NCBI GenBank assembly: GCA_038210445.1
Contig: JBBQWQ010000013.1
Location: 1 to 64,000 of the forward strand
Source: JABFRG01 sp038210445
Lineage (GTDB): Bacteria > Myxococcota_A > Polyangia > Polyangiales > Polyangiaceae
Direction of reading: 5' to 3'
DNA: 64,000 nt
How positions within the stretch are numbered: the first letter of the stretch is position 1; every line of letters begins with the position of its first letter. Both the position numbers and the translations under genes were made by a program. The notes beneath the pieces are model-generated. The model was given only the letters and a program-made list of their open reading frames with translations. It was not told the origin of the DNA and did not search any database. This document shows positions 16,813-26,889 of this stretch, piece by piece.

Positions 16813-17288
16813 TCGCCGCCGCTCACCCAGCCCATGCGGCCGAAGCCCTGCACCAGCCGGACTTCCTCCACCGCCAGCCGGTACATGTGGAAGCCGCCGA
16901 GGTCGATGTAGCTCGCCGCGTGCGGCAGGCGCGCCACGAACGTCTCCTTGAGCGCCGGATCCTCTTCTGCGCGCGAAAGGGTACCCACCAGCGTCACCCG
17001 CGAGCGGGCTAGCGACGGGCCGTTGCCTTCGGCGTCGACCACCAGGAGCGACACGCGCGTTCCGTACACCAGGTTTTTGGTGTGCTCGGCCAGGTCCGAC
17101 AGGCAAAGCAGCGGCGCGCCGCTCGACTCGGTGGCGTATTCCACCAGCGTCGCGAAAGGCGTGCCGGCGGCGGTGTGGGTTGCCATGGCTGCGGCCAGGC
17201 TGCGCTCCACCAATGCGCGCGCCTCACGGGCCATGGCGGCGCTGGCGGCGGGCGAGGGAGCGGGCGGAATCGTCGAAGAACGGGCCAT
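16794..17288 (-). CDS. Pyridoxamine 5'-phosphate oxidase-like (HugZ-type) FMN-binding split-barrel protein
   Basis: 164 residues. The split-barrel fold is suggested by GTPFATLVEYATESSGAPLLCLSDLAEHTKNL and RVSLLVVDAEGNGPSLARSRVTLVGTL, which match HugZ/PNPOx-family heme-utilisation proteins in their N-terminal domain. The C-terminal heme-degradation domain of HugZ is missing. FMN or heme binding and redox function are therefore inferred. ATG at 17288 follows the upstream TPR gene's stop by 5 bp, so the two are likely co-transcribed. Confidence 0.75.
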   Translation of the reverse strand: MARSSTIPPAPSPAASAAMAREARALVERSLAAAMATHTAAGTPFATLVEYATESSGAPLLCLSDLAEHTKNLVYGTRVSLLVVDAEGNGPSLARSRVTLVGTLSRAEEDPALKETFVARLPHAASYIDLGGFHMYRLAVEEVRLVQGFGRMGWVSGGDYATSD

Positions 17289-17293
17289 GGAGC

Positions 17294-18154
17294 TCAGTGC
17301 AGGATGTTGAGGGCGGCGAGCTGCATCTTGCCCTCCGGCGTGAAGTGCGAGTCCGGAAAACGTCTCAGTAGCACGCGCCACGAGTCCTTGGCGTCGTTCC
17401 ACGCTTGCACGTCCATTTGGCACCACGCGAGCATGTACAAGGCGTCGTCTTGTACCTCTTTGTTGACCGGATTGTCGGCCAGAGCCTGCAGGAGCGGGAT
17501 CGCATCCTTCTGCCGGTTGAGCTTGCGGTAGGTCTCGGCCAGGCTCAAGCGAATCTGCGGCGCCATGGGCGACTCTTCCTTGTGCCGGAGCGCCTCTTCG
17601 AAGTTGCCCGCCGCCTCCTGCCACCGCTGAATCTTCATCTTCTCGAGGCCGTGAATGTACAGCTGCGACATGAGCTCGTTCTTGGAGCGCTCCACCGCGT
17701 CGGCGAACATGGCCTGCTCGGCCTTGGAGAGCGGCTCCTTTTTGATGCCCTCGTAGCCGTCGACCACGTCGACCCGCTTTCCCTGGCGAATCAGCTCGTA
17801 AAAGCTGGCGCCCTTGGCCTCTGCGCGCGCTCGGTCTTCATCGCGTTTTTGCGCTTCTTTTACCTCTTTTTTGAGGCGGTCGTTCTCTTGCGTCAGCTGC
17901 TCGGAGCGGGCGCCCACCTGGTCGAGGCGCGCGTCGTAGGCCAGCTTGAGCCCGGCGAAGCTCACCACCACGAACACCAGGTAGGCGGCTCCGCTGTTCC
18001 ACGAGATGCGGCGCTCGTAGCCCTGCTGGCGCTTGGCGATGGACTTGATGTCCGCCGAGAGCGCGTTGGTGAGGTTGTTGGTCTTGATGACCAGCCCTCG
18101 CGATTCGATGATCTCGCGCTTGATCTCGCCGAGCTCTTCTTCGGTATCGCGCAT
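17294..18154 (-). CDS. Membrane-anchored coiled-coil/TPR protein
   Basis: 286 residues. ATG 18154 has GAGGG 5 nt upstream. The N-terminal ~50 residues are charged and helical. One transmembrane helix follows (GAAYLVFVVVSFAGLKLAY), then a coiled coil (DQVGARSEQLTQENDRLKKE) and TPR-like helical repeats in the C-terminal half (WQEAAGNFEEALRHKE, RLSLAETYRKLNRQKDAIPL, DDALYMLAWCQMDVQAWNDA). The topology is a single span with the TPR part probably periplasmic. TPR/coiled-coil membrane proteins of this kind often scaffold complexes; the partner is unknown. It is divergent from efp. Confidence 0.8.
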   Translation of the reverse strand: MRDTEEELGEIKREIIESRGLVIKTNNLTNALSADIKSIAKRQQGYERRISWNSGAAYLVFVVVSFAGLKLAYDARLDQVGARSEQLTQENDRLKKEVKEAQKRDEDRARAEAKGASFYELIRQGKRVDVVDGYEGIKKEPLSKAEQAMFADAVERSKNELMSQLYIHGLEKMKIQRWQEAAGNFEEALRHKEESPMAPQIRLSLAETYRKLNRQKDAIPLLQALADNPVNKEVQDDALYMLAWCQMDVQAWNDAKDSWRVLLRRFPDSHFTPEGKMQLAALNILH

Positions 18155-18255
18155 GGGCGCCCTCTTACCACCACTCGGCGAGTTTGGCAGAGCGGCGAGA
18201 ATTCGCGGCGCTCGGCCCTTGCTCGGCTCCCTGTGGCGTGCTAACCCGCGCTTCC

Positions 18256-18819
18256 ATGGCAAGCACCACCGATATCCGGAAAGGCCTGAAGATTCAGATC
18301 GATGGCGTCCCGTTCCACGTCGTCGAGCATACCTTCGTCAAGCCGGGTAAAGGCCAAGCATTCACCCGCGCGCGCATCCGCAACCTCACCTCCGGCGCGG
18401 TCATCGAGCGCACCTGGAAGTCGGGCGATTCGGTGGAGCTCGCCGACGTCGAAGAGCGCAAGATGAGCTACTCTTGGGACGAGGGCGAGACCTACGTGTT
18501 CATGGAAACGAACACCGGTGATCAGATCCACGTCGAGAAGTACAAGCTGGGCGACGAGGTGCGTTTCCTCAACGAAGGCCTCGAGTGCATCGTCACGCTG
18601 TTCAACGGCAACGCCATCGGCGTCGAGCTGCCCCCCAACGTGGTCATGCAGATCGTCGCCAGCGAGCCGGGCGTCAAGGGCGACACCGCCAGCGGCGCCA
18701 CCAAGCCCGCTACGCTCGCCACCGGCGCCACCATCAACGTTCCGCTCTTCGTCAAAGAGGGCGAGTGGATCAAGATCGAGACCGCGAGCGGTCAGTATCT
18801 CGAGCGCGTGAATCGCTGA
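18256..18819 (+). CDS. efp: Translation elongation factor P
   Basis: 187 residues, the standard EF-P length. EF-P binds the ribosome between P and E sites and relieves stalling at polyproline. The N-terminal KOW-like domain carries VKPGKGQAFTRARIRN, with the conserved, usually modified lysine at residue 32 in the PGKG loop. The C-terminal OB domains end in GEWIKIETASGQYLERV, the expected terminus. The PGKG loop is the type modified by beta-lysylation via EpmA/EpmB; no epmA or epmB is visible here. Polyproline runs in the nearby lipoproteins make an EF-P requirement plausible. Confidence 0.96.
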   Translation: MASTTDIRKGLKIQIDGVPFHVVEHTFVKPGKGQAFTRARIRNLTSGAVIERTWKSGDSVELADVEERKMSYSWDEGETYVFMETNTGDQIHVEKYKLGDEVRFLNEGLECIVTLFNGNAIGVELPPNVVMQIVASEPGVKGDTASGATKPATLATGATINVPLFVKEGEWIKIETASGQYLERVNR

Positions 18820-18961
18820 TTCGTCGGCAGCTTTGAGCATTCCAGCGCGAGTGGCGATTGCCGCTCGCGCTGCGTCGTTTTGTCTCCTCCGCCTACCTGC
18901 GCCTACCCGGCGCATCGGGTTTCGTGGTGCGGAGCTGCATTTGGGCGGTACAGTATCCTTC

Positions 18962-20239
18962 ATGCGATTCGGTCTTTCCACGGCGGCGATGCTCCTTGTC
19001 GCCTGCAGCAGTACGTCCGCCACCCCCACGCCTGAAACCGACGGCGGGACCGTGGGCGACGGCTCGGTGACGCCGCCCGCCAAGAGCGGGCTGCCCTGCG
19101 CGGTGCAAGATGTGCTCTCCCAGCGGTGCCACCAGTGTCACGGGCCCACCGTGCAGTTCGGGGCGCCGATGCCGCTCGTGACGTACGAAGATCTCACCGC
19201 CACCGCGCGCGGTGGGCGGATGATCGACAACGTCATCGCCCGGGTGAAGGACGACAAGAAGCCCATGCCGCAGCCGCCCAACCCGCGGCTCGGCACCGCC
19301 GAGCTCGCCACGTTGCAGACCTGGGCGCAGGCGATGCCGCGGTCCGACGAGACGTGCGCCTACAAGCCGCCGCTCCCCACGCCCACCGCCGACTGCACCC
19401 CCGACCGCAGCATCCGGCCCGCCAGCAAGTGGACGATGCCGAAGACCACGGCGAACGAGTACGTGTGCTACGGCGTCGACATCACCGAAGCGCAGAAGCG
19501 TCACGTCACCGCGATGATTCCCCACATCGTGAACACGAAGCTCGTGCACCACGTGCTGCTCCTCGAGGCGCCGACGGCGCAGTCCAGCACGCCCTTCGCC
19601 TGCCCCTCCGGCATGGCTGCCACCTGGCGCATGCTCTACGGCTGGGCCCCCGGCGGCGCGGCCCTGGCAATGCCGCCGGAAGCCGGCTTTCCGCTCGAAG
19701 GCACCAAGCACTACGTAGTGCAGCTCCACTACAACAACATTAAGGCGCTCGAGGGCGAGACCGACGACAGCGGCATCGACCTCTGCACGACGCCCACCCT
19801 GCGCGCCAACGACGCCGACGTGATGGCCTTCGGCAACCTGCGTTTCACCATTCCGCCGAACTCCCCCAACTACACCATCGACTGCGGCATCACTGTCCCC
19901 AACAACTTCAAGGGCCTGCACTTCTTCGCGGCGATGCCCCATATGCACAACCTGGGCGCCAAGATCGAGACCACGCTCCTCCAGGGCGGCAAAACCATCG
20001 ACATGGGCTCGGTGCCCGCGTGGGACTTCAACGCGCAGCCGTGGAAGGCCATCGACGCCACGGTGAACGCCGGCGATCAGATTCGCACCACCTGCGCCTG
20101 GAACAACAACACCGGCCAGCCGGTCAAGTACGGCAGCAACACCGAAGACGAGATGTGTTACTCGTTCACCATGTATTATCCCCGCATCACGGGGCTCTTT
20201 TCGTGGGAGGTACCGGCCGCGACCTCGCAGTGCAAGTGA
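18962..20239 (+). CDS. Copper type II ascorbate-dependent monooxygenase-like lipoprotein with CXXCH motif
   Basis: 425 residues with a lipobox (MLLVAC, Cys 15). A heme-binding motif CHQCH at residues 56-60 lies in a cytochrome-like N-terminal domain of ~130 residues. The C-terminal ~280 residues match the peptidylglycine/dopamine monooxygenase fold. All six expected copper ligands can be located: His196 and His197 (VHHVLLL), His256 (QLHYNN), His327 and His329 (MPHMHNLG) and Met398 (DEMCYSFTMYY). The family hydroxylates C-H bonds using two coppers and O2. The heme domain may supply electrons in place of ascorbate (inference). The substrate is unknown. Confidence 0.85.
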   Translation: MRFGLSTAAMLLVACSSTSATPTPETDGGTVGDGSVTPPAKSGLPCAVQDVLSQRCHQCHGPTVQFGAPMPLVTYEDLTATARGGRMIDNVIARVKDDKKPMPQPPNPRLGTAELATLQTWAQAMPRSDETCAYKPPLPTPTADCTPDRSIRPASKWTMPKTTANEYVCYGVDITEAQKRHVTAMIPHIVNTKLVHHVLLLEAPTAQSSTPFACPSGMAATWRMLYGWAPGGAALAMPPEAGFPLEGTKHYVVQLHYNNIKALEGETDDSGIDLCTTPTLRANDADVMAFGNLRFTIPPNSPNYTIDCGITVPNNFKGLHFFAAMPHMHNLGAKIETTLLQGGKTIDMGSVPAWDFNAQPWKAIDATVNAGDQIRTTCAWNNNTGQPVKYGSNTEDEMCYSFTMYYPRITGLFSWEVPAATSQCK

Positions 20240-20285
20240 GGGGAACGGTCGAGCGGCTCGCGCCGCCAGAGCGACGGAGGCAGTC

Positions 20286-22097
20286 ATCCAACTCTACGGC
20301 AACACATCGGGCCTGGCGCCGCACGCGGTCAAGCTCCTGGAACGGCTCTACCGGCGGCGCGTGCCCTCCGACAACATCGCGACGCCCGAGCTCTCGCGCG
20401 CACTGGTAGAGGCCTCGGTCGAGACCGGCCGCCAGGTGGGCGTGCTCATCCACCGCTCGGGGCAGATCGACTACGTGGTGGTGGGCGATGCGCAGCGCCT
20501 CATGCTGCCCGACATCGGTCGCCTGCGCGCCGCCGCCGGGCGCTTTCGCGGCGTCCGCCTGGTGCACACCCACGTGCGCGGCGAGGCGCTCTCGCGCGAC
20601 GATCTCGTGGACCTCGTGCGGCTGCGGCTCGATCTGGTGGCGGCCATCCATATGGCCCCGTCCGGTGAGGCGCGCGGCATGTCGTACGCCTACAACGTTC
20701 CGACCCGCGAGGGCGACGGGCTGCCCTATCGCGCCGTGGGTCCGGTGCCGCTGGGGCAGGTCGACGTCGACGTTGGCGATCTCATGGCCAACCTGGAGGC
20801 GGAGTTCACGCGTCAGGTGGAGCTGCGCGAGGTGCAGGCCAAAGACGGCCGCGCCATCTTGGTGCACGTCACCACGCAGAACGCGGCGCCCACCGAAGAT
20901 GCCGGTCTCAGCATCCGGGAGCTCACCGAGCTGGCCCGCACCGCCGGGGTCGAAGTGGCCGACTCGTTCGTGCAGATTCGCGAGCGTCTCGACCCCAAGT
21001 TCGTGGTGGGCAAGGGCAAGCTCGAAGACATCATCCTGCGCGCGGTCGACCTCGACGCTTCGGTGCTCATCTTCGATCACAACCTGAGCCCGGCCCAGGC
21101 CGCAGCCATCGCCAAGGTCAGCGACTTGAAGGTCATCGACCGCTCGCAGCTCATCCTCGATATCTTCGCCCAGCGCGCCGAGAGCAAGGACGGCAAGCTG
21201 CAGGTGGAGCTGGCGCAGCTGAAGTACAGCCTGCCGCGGCTCGGCCTCAAAGACGACTCGCTCTCGCGCCTCACCGGCGGCATCGGTGGCCGCGGCCCCG
21301 GCGAGACCAAGCTCGAGATCGGCCGCCGCCGCGCCAAGGAGCGCGTCACCCACCTCACGAGCGAGCTCAAACGCCTGGGCAAACAGCGCGAAGAGCGGCG
21401 CCGCAAGCGCACCAAGAGCGGCGTGCCCACGGTGGCCATCGTGGGCTACACCAACGCGGGCAAGAGCACGCTGCTGGTGTCGCTCACCGGCAGCGAAGTG
21501 CTGGTGGAAGACAAGCTGTTCGCCACCCTCGACACCCGCTCGCGCGTGCTCAAGGTGGGCTGGGCCGGCTACGGCGAACGCCAGGTGGTCATCACCGACA
21601 CGGTGGGGTTCATCCGCAACCTACCCAAAGACCTCTTCGCGGCCTTCCGCGCCACCTTCGAAGAGGCCGCCGACGCCGACATCCTGGTGCACGTGGTCGA
21701 CGCCAGCGATCCCGGCTTTCAGGAGCAACTTCGCACCACCGAAGACGTGCTCGACGATCTGGAGCTCGCCGAGATTCCCCGGCTGCTCGTGTGGAACAAG
21801 TGCGAGCTCATCACGCTCACCGCGCGCCGCGCCCTCGCGCGCAAGTACCCAGGCTCCCTCTTCGTCTCGGCGCTCGACCGCGAATCGATGCGCCCGCTGC
21901 TCAAGACGCTCGCGGCGACCCTCGCCGAGCGCTGGTCGCGGGCTGCCAAAGGCCCCGACTTGGTGCCCGAGGCCGAGGCCGAAGAGCCGCCCGAGGTCGC
22001 GGTGGACGACAGCGAAGCCACCACCATGGAGCAGCTCCTGGGGCGCATGGGCAAGCGCGTTCCCAAGGCGCTGCGTCACGTGGAGCCGCGCTCGTGA
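20286..22097 (+). CDS. hflX: GTPase HflX (probable non-canonical start)
   Basis: HflX binds 50S/70S ribosomes and rescues stalled or heat-damaged ribosomes. G1 is GYTNAGKST, the switch region is FATLDTRSR, G3 is DTVGF and G4 is NKCE. The Gly-rich linker GGIGGRGPGETKLE is diagnostic. The first canonical start in frame is GTG 20361, but the conserved family N-terminus (LYGNTSGLAPHAVKLLERLY) is encoded upstream of it. No ATG, GTG or TTG exists between the preceding gene's stop and 20361. GGAGG at 20276-20280 lies 5 nt before ATC 20286, so I place the start there tentatively (603 residues). A sequencing error is the alternative. The C-terminus overlaps the next gene (GTGA). Confidence 0.9.
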   Translation: MQLYGNTSGLAPHAVKLLERLYRRRVPSDNIATPELSRALVEASVETGRQVGVLIHRSGQIDYVVVGDAQRLMLPDIGRLRAAAGRFRGVRLVHTHVRGEALSRDDLVDLVRLRLDLVAAIHMAPSGEARGMSYAYNVPTREGDGLPYRAVGPVPLGQVDVDVGDLMANLEAEFTRQVELREVQAKDGRAILVHVTTQNAAPTEDAGLSIRELTELARTAGVEVADSFVQIRERLDPKFVVGKGKLEDIILRAVDLDASVLIFDHNLSPAQAAAIAKVSDLKVIDRSQLILDIFAQRAESKDGKLQVELAQLKYSLPRLGLKDDSLSRLTGGIGGRGPGETKLEIGRRRAKERVTHLTSELKRLGKQREERRRKRTKSGVPTVAIVGYTNAGKSTLLVSLTGSEVLVEDKLFATLDTRSRVLKVGWAGYGERQVVITDTVGFIRNLPKDLFAAFRATFEEAADADILVHVVDASDPGFQEQLRTTEDVLDDLELAEIPRLLVWNKCELITLTARRALARKYPGSLFVSALDRESMRPLLKTLAATLAERWSRAAKGPDLVPEAEAEEPPEVAVDDSEATTMEQLLGRMGKRVPKALRHVEPRS

Positions 22098-22432
22098 GGT
22101 CCGTTCGTACGCTCCTTGCCGTGCTGCTGCTGGCGCTCGCGAGCTGCGCCTCGCCGCTGGCCCAGGTGAAGGACGATTTTCGCGCCGCCCGCTACGGGGA
22201 GGCCCGCGAAAAGCTGGTGCGCATGGAACCCGAGGTACCCACCTGGGACAACGAGAAGCAAGCCCGCTACGCGCTCTACCGCGGCTTGGTGCACGGCGCG
22301 CTCGGCGATCGCGAAAACGCAACCGTTTGGTTGCGCAAAGCCAAGCGCTGGTCGGCCGAGCCGGGTCTCTATTCGGAGGACGACGCGGTTCGCCTCAAGC
22401 TGGCCCTTGAGCAGCTCGAGACTGCGCCCTAA
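22094..22432 (+). CDS. Small TPR-like lipoprotein
   Basis: 112 residues; GTG 22094 overlaps the hflX stop by 4 bp, so the pair is translationally coupled. The signal peptide ends in LASC (lipobox), and two to three TPR-like helical hairpins follow (FRAARYGEAREKLVRM, ARYALYRGLVHGALGDRENA). It is probably an outer-membrane lipoprotein. The function is unknown. The small size suggests an accessory subunit in place of a full TPR scaffold. Confidence 0.75.
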   Translation: MRSVRTLLAVLLLALASCASPLAQVKDDFRAARYGEAREKLVRMEPEVPTWDNEKQARYALYRGLVHGALGDRENATVWLRKAKRWSAEPGLYSEDDAVRLKLALEQLETAP

Positions 22433-22517
22433 GCATCTCGATTGGGCTCAGGCTCATGGCGGCTGCGCGCGCACGCCGGTGGATGACAGGCGCGCCGCAG
22501 GCTGCTACCTCCGAAGC

Positions 22518-24176
<1,659 letters not shown>

Positions 24177-24521
24177 TCAGTCCGGGTAGTGCGAGACCCC
24201 GACGCGCCGTCCGTCGGGGTCGCGAAAGTAGAGGCTGAAGGCGGTCTCGCCTTCGATGGGAATGCCTGCGTTTTCGAGGCGCGCGCGAACCGTGGCACGC
24301 TCCGCGCGGGTGATGGCGAAGGCTGTCAGGTCCATGGCGCCGGCGGCCACCTCGGGCTCTCCGGCGGCGCGTGGCTCCAGCATGACGATCGCCGCGCCCG
24401 CTTCGAGCCACACACTGCCCTGCGGTCTCCGCGCGCCGACGGCAAAGCCGAGGACGTCAACGTAGAACCGTTCCAGAGCCGTCACGTTCCCGGTGCGAAA
24501 TGCGATGTGGTGGAGCTGCAC
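24177..24521 (-). CDS. VOC (glyoxalase/bleomycin resistance) family protein
   Basis: 114 residues, a single VOC module with a beta-alpha-beta-beta-beta pattern. It starts LHHIAFRTGNVTALERFYVD and ends FSLYFRDPDGRRVGVSHYPD. The first metal ligand His (residue 4 or 5) and the acidic/FRDPDG end are present, as in small metal-binding dioxygenase or lyase members. The substrate cannot be told. The gene is divergent from the DHH phosphoesterase with only 23 bp between starts. Confidence 0.85.
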   Translation of the reverse strand: MQLHHIAFRTGNVTALERFYVDVLGFAVGARRPQGSVWLEAGAAIVMLEPRAAGEPEVAAGAMDLTAFAITRAERATVRARLENAGIPIEGETAFSLYFRDPDGRRVGVSHYPD

Positions 24522-24544
24522 GTCCTCATGGTAACGGAAATGCC

Positions 24545-25513
24545 ATGCTCGCTGTCATCGCCACCCACGGTCACTGCTTCGACGGGCTCTGCTCGGCGGT
24601 GATGTTCACGCGACTGCTCCGCCACCTGCGGCCGAACGACCCGCTGTCGTTTCGCTATCATTCCATGGGCTACGGTCCCGGGCAGAACGGCGTCGACCCC
24701 AAGCTCCTGGTGGGCGACGAGAACGCGATTCTCGATTATCGCTTTACCAAGACCGACAAGCTCACCTGGTACTTCGATCACCACGTGAGCGCGTTCCCCA
24801 CCGACGTCGAGAAGGTGGCCTACGCCGAAGGGTCGGAGAAGCCCAAGCGCCAGATGTTCCACGACGGCACCTACGGCTCGTGCACCAAGCTCATCGCCGA
24901 CATTGGTCGCGAGCGCTTCGGGCTCGACACCGGTCCCATGAAGAGCCTGGTGGAGTGGGCCGACGTCATCGACAGCGCGTCGTTCGCCAGCGCCGAGATG
25001 GCAGTGCGCCGCGAAGAGCCGGTGCTTCAGCTCATGACGGTGGTCGAGCAGAGCGCCGACGACGCATTCATCGGCCGCATGGTGGTGCGTCTCCTGCTCG
25101 AGTCGCTGGAAGACGTGGCCCGGGCGCCCGACATCAAGGCCGCCTATGCGCCGCTGTACCAGAGCCGCCTGGCCTTCATCGAGCTGGTGCAGAAGGCAGC
25201 CGTGCTTCGCGGGCCGGTGGTAGTGGTCGATCTTTCCGAGCAGATCATCGATGTCGCCGGCAAATTCGTCACCTACGCGCTGTTCCCGGAGAGCGTGTAT
25301 TCTGTGTATCTTACACGCTCCAAGACCAAGTGTAAGATCTCCGTTGGCTACAACCCCTGGTGCAACGTTCCCCGCACCCACAACATCGCCGAGATCTGCG
25401 AGCAGTACGGCGGCGGCGGGCACCCGGTCGTTGGCGCCGTCTCGGTCCTCGCCGACGACGTCGAAAAAGCCAAAGCCATCACCGCCGAAATCGTCGAACG
25501 TCTCGGCGGCTAA
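24545..25513 (+). CDS. DHH-family phosphoesterase
   Basis: 322 residues. The DHH hallmark is visible as WYFDHHVSAF, with the first metal motif as THGHCFDGLCSA and a third as DGTYGSCTKLI. The C-terminal DHHA1-type GGGGHPVVGAVSV binds substrate. The family contains Mn-dependent exopolyphosphatases, nanoRNases and c-di-AMP phosphodiesterases. The first motif lacks the usual D-x-D spacing, so the substrate cannot be assigned. ATG 24545 is chosen because it begins the conserved strand. It is convergent with the LolB-like lipoprotein gene. Confidence 0.85.
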   Translation: MLAVIATHGHCFDGLCSAVMFTRLLRHLRPNDPLSFRYHSMGYGPGQNGVDPKLLVGDENAILDYRFTKTDKLTWYFDHHVSAFPTDVEKVAYAEGSEKPKRQMFHDGTYGSCTKLIADIGRERFGLDTGPMKSLVEWADVIDSASFASAEMAVRREEPVLQLMTVVEQSADDAFIGRMVVRLLLESLEDVARAPDIKAAYAPLYQSRLAFIELVQKAAVLRGPVVVVDLSEQIIDVAGKFVTYALFPESVYSVYLTRSKTKCKISVGYNPWCNVPRTHNIAEICEQYGGGGHPVVGAVSVLADDVEKAKAITAEIVERLGG

Positions 25514-25524
25514 GCGGGTTCGGC

Positions 25525-26430
25525 CTACGGCCCGGGCTTCGCGCCGTCGGTGGGGCAGTCGACGAAGAGCTCCTGCATGCCCGCAGGCCGCTGCTGGTCG
25601 AAAACACCGGCCGGCAACGGCGGGTTCCACTCCGCCTCGTCGTAGGTGAAGATCACGTCGGCGTCGCTCGCCGGCACCTGCAGGTGAATCGACCGCGGCA
25701 CGTCGGCGTAGCACGCAGGCCCGCTGACGCCCAGGCCTGGCTCGCCGGTCTCCGGGTCCGTGGGCCGCGGGCTCGCCATCTTGCCGGCGGTGTGGCCGTC
25801 GAGCTCGGCGTGATACAGCTCCACGTCCGACTGCACGACCCGCACGTCGAGCAGGCGCAGGCGTTGCTGCTGCCACGGCTTGCCCATGTCGGCCGGGTGC
25901 GGCGCCAAGTGTAGCTCCTCCACCGCGCTGCGGGCGCTGGGGACGCGCACCACATAGTAGCCGTGGCCATCCCACTCGATGGTGGTTGCGTCGTGCTTCA
26001 ACACCGGGGGCAAGCCTCGCAAGAGGTCGACCAGGGCATGACCGGGGATGGGCACCGAGGTGAGCCGCGCGATGTTGCATGGCGCCGCCGGCCCCACCAG
26101 AAAGGCCTTCTCGCGCAAATCGAGGAACGCGAAGCGCTGGCCGTTGCTGGTGAGCGTGGCGAGGTTGATGCCGAACGGGCTCTGCGCCTCCATCTCCAGG
26201 TTCGCGGGCGCCGTGGCGAAGAAGAGCAGCTTTCCGCGAAAGCGCCCGGCCTTGCCGAAGTGGTCGATCTTCGCCACGCCCTGCAGGCCCTTGCCGCACG
26301 CTTGCGTCTCGCGGATGCGATCGATGGCGGCCTGCCCGGTGGGGACCTGCGAGGCCGGCGGCGGAACGCTGGGACAGCCCAGCAGGAGAGGCAGAAAACA
26401 GAAGGGCAGGGCCCGGAAGACCAGACGCAT
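25525..26430 (-). CDS. LolA/LolB-like or DUF4292-like outer-membrane lipoprotein
   Basis: 301 residues; signal peptide MRLVFRALPFCFLPLLLGC with lipobox Cys 19. The mature part (GLQGVAKIDHFGKAGRFRGK, NLEMEAQSPFGINLATLTSNG, FAFLDLREKAFLVGPA) has the open-barrel strand pattern of LolA/LolB-type lipoprotein carriers and DUF4292 proteins. An added C-terminal ~110 residues are less defined (YADVPRSIHLQVPASDADVIF). It is likely periplasm-facing and may handle lipidated or hydrophobic ligands. The function is inferred from fold type only. Confidence 0.7.
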   Translation of the reverse strand: MRLVFRALPFCFLPLLLGCPSVPPPASQVPTGQAAIDRIRETQACGKGLQGVAKIDHFGKAGRFRGKLLFFATAPANLEMEAQSPFGINLATLTSNGQRFAFLDLREKAFLVGPAAPCNIARLTSVPIPGHALVDLLRGLPPVLKHDATTIEWDGHGYYVVRVPSARSAVEELHLAPHPADMGKPWQQQRLRLLDVRVVQSDVELYHAELDGHTAGKMASPRPTDPETGEPGLGVSGPACYADVPRSIHLQVPASDADVIFTYDEAEWNPPLPAGVFDQQRPAGMQELFVDCPTDGAKPGP

Positions 26431-26462
26431 GGCGCGCATCCTCGTGGGCCTCGCCCGCAGCG

Positions 26463-26879
26463 TCAAGGCAAAGCGCGCGCCGCGGCTCGGGAAAGAACGC
26501 CCAGCGCCTCCGCTCGAACACCCAGCGCGAATGCCTCTTCGACCGTCGCCACGCACGCCGCCAGCGCATCGCTCGCCGCCTTCGGGGTAACCTCGGCGGC
26601 TCCGTTGCCCAGCGGCACGCAAAGAAGCTCGTGGATCTCGTAGTCGCCGAGCCGCACCACCTCGAGCTCGAAGCGCACCTCCACCGCAAGGCCGGTTTCC
26701 TCGGCTGCCTCGCGCGCGGCGGCCTCGGCCAGCGACTCTCCGGGCTCCACGTGGCCGCCAGGAATGCTCCACTCGCCTGCAAGCGGAGGGTTCCGCCGCT
26801 GCACCAGCACGAACCTCGCGACCCCCGGACCGGGGACTCGGATCACGCAGCCGATGACGATCTGCGGCACATCTGCCAT
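26463..26879 (-). CDS. NUDIX hydrolase
   Basis: 138 residues. The NUDIX box is intact: GGHVEPGESLAEAAAREAAEE followed by TGL fits GX5EX7REUXEEXGU, with metal-binding glutamates present. Such enzymes hydrolyse nucleoside diphosphates linked to another group; the substrate is unknown (ADP-ribose or dNTP clean-up are both possible). The ATG at 26879 leaves 10 bp to the divergent rsm22-like gene. A further upstream in-frame start would overlap that gene and is less likely. Confidence 0.9.
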   Translation of the reverse strand: MADVPQIVIGCVIRVPGPGVARFVLVQRRNPPLAGEWSIPGGHVEPGESLAEAAAREAAEETGLAVEVRFELEVVRLGDYEIHELLCVPLGNGAAEVTPKAASDALAACVATVEEAFALGVRAEALGVLSRAAARALP

Positions 26880-26889
26880 GGTAGCGGCG

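Noticed and set aside
17294..18262. Longer start for the TPR membrane protein (from 18262)
   Set aside because: The added residues are Arg/Pro-rich and overlap the efp start; ATG 18154 has a good ribosome site.
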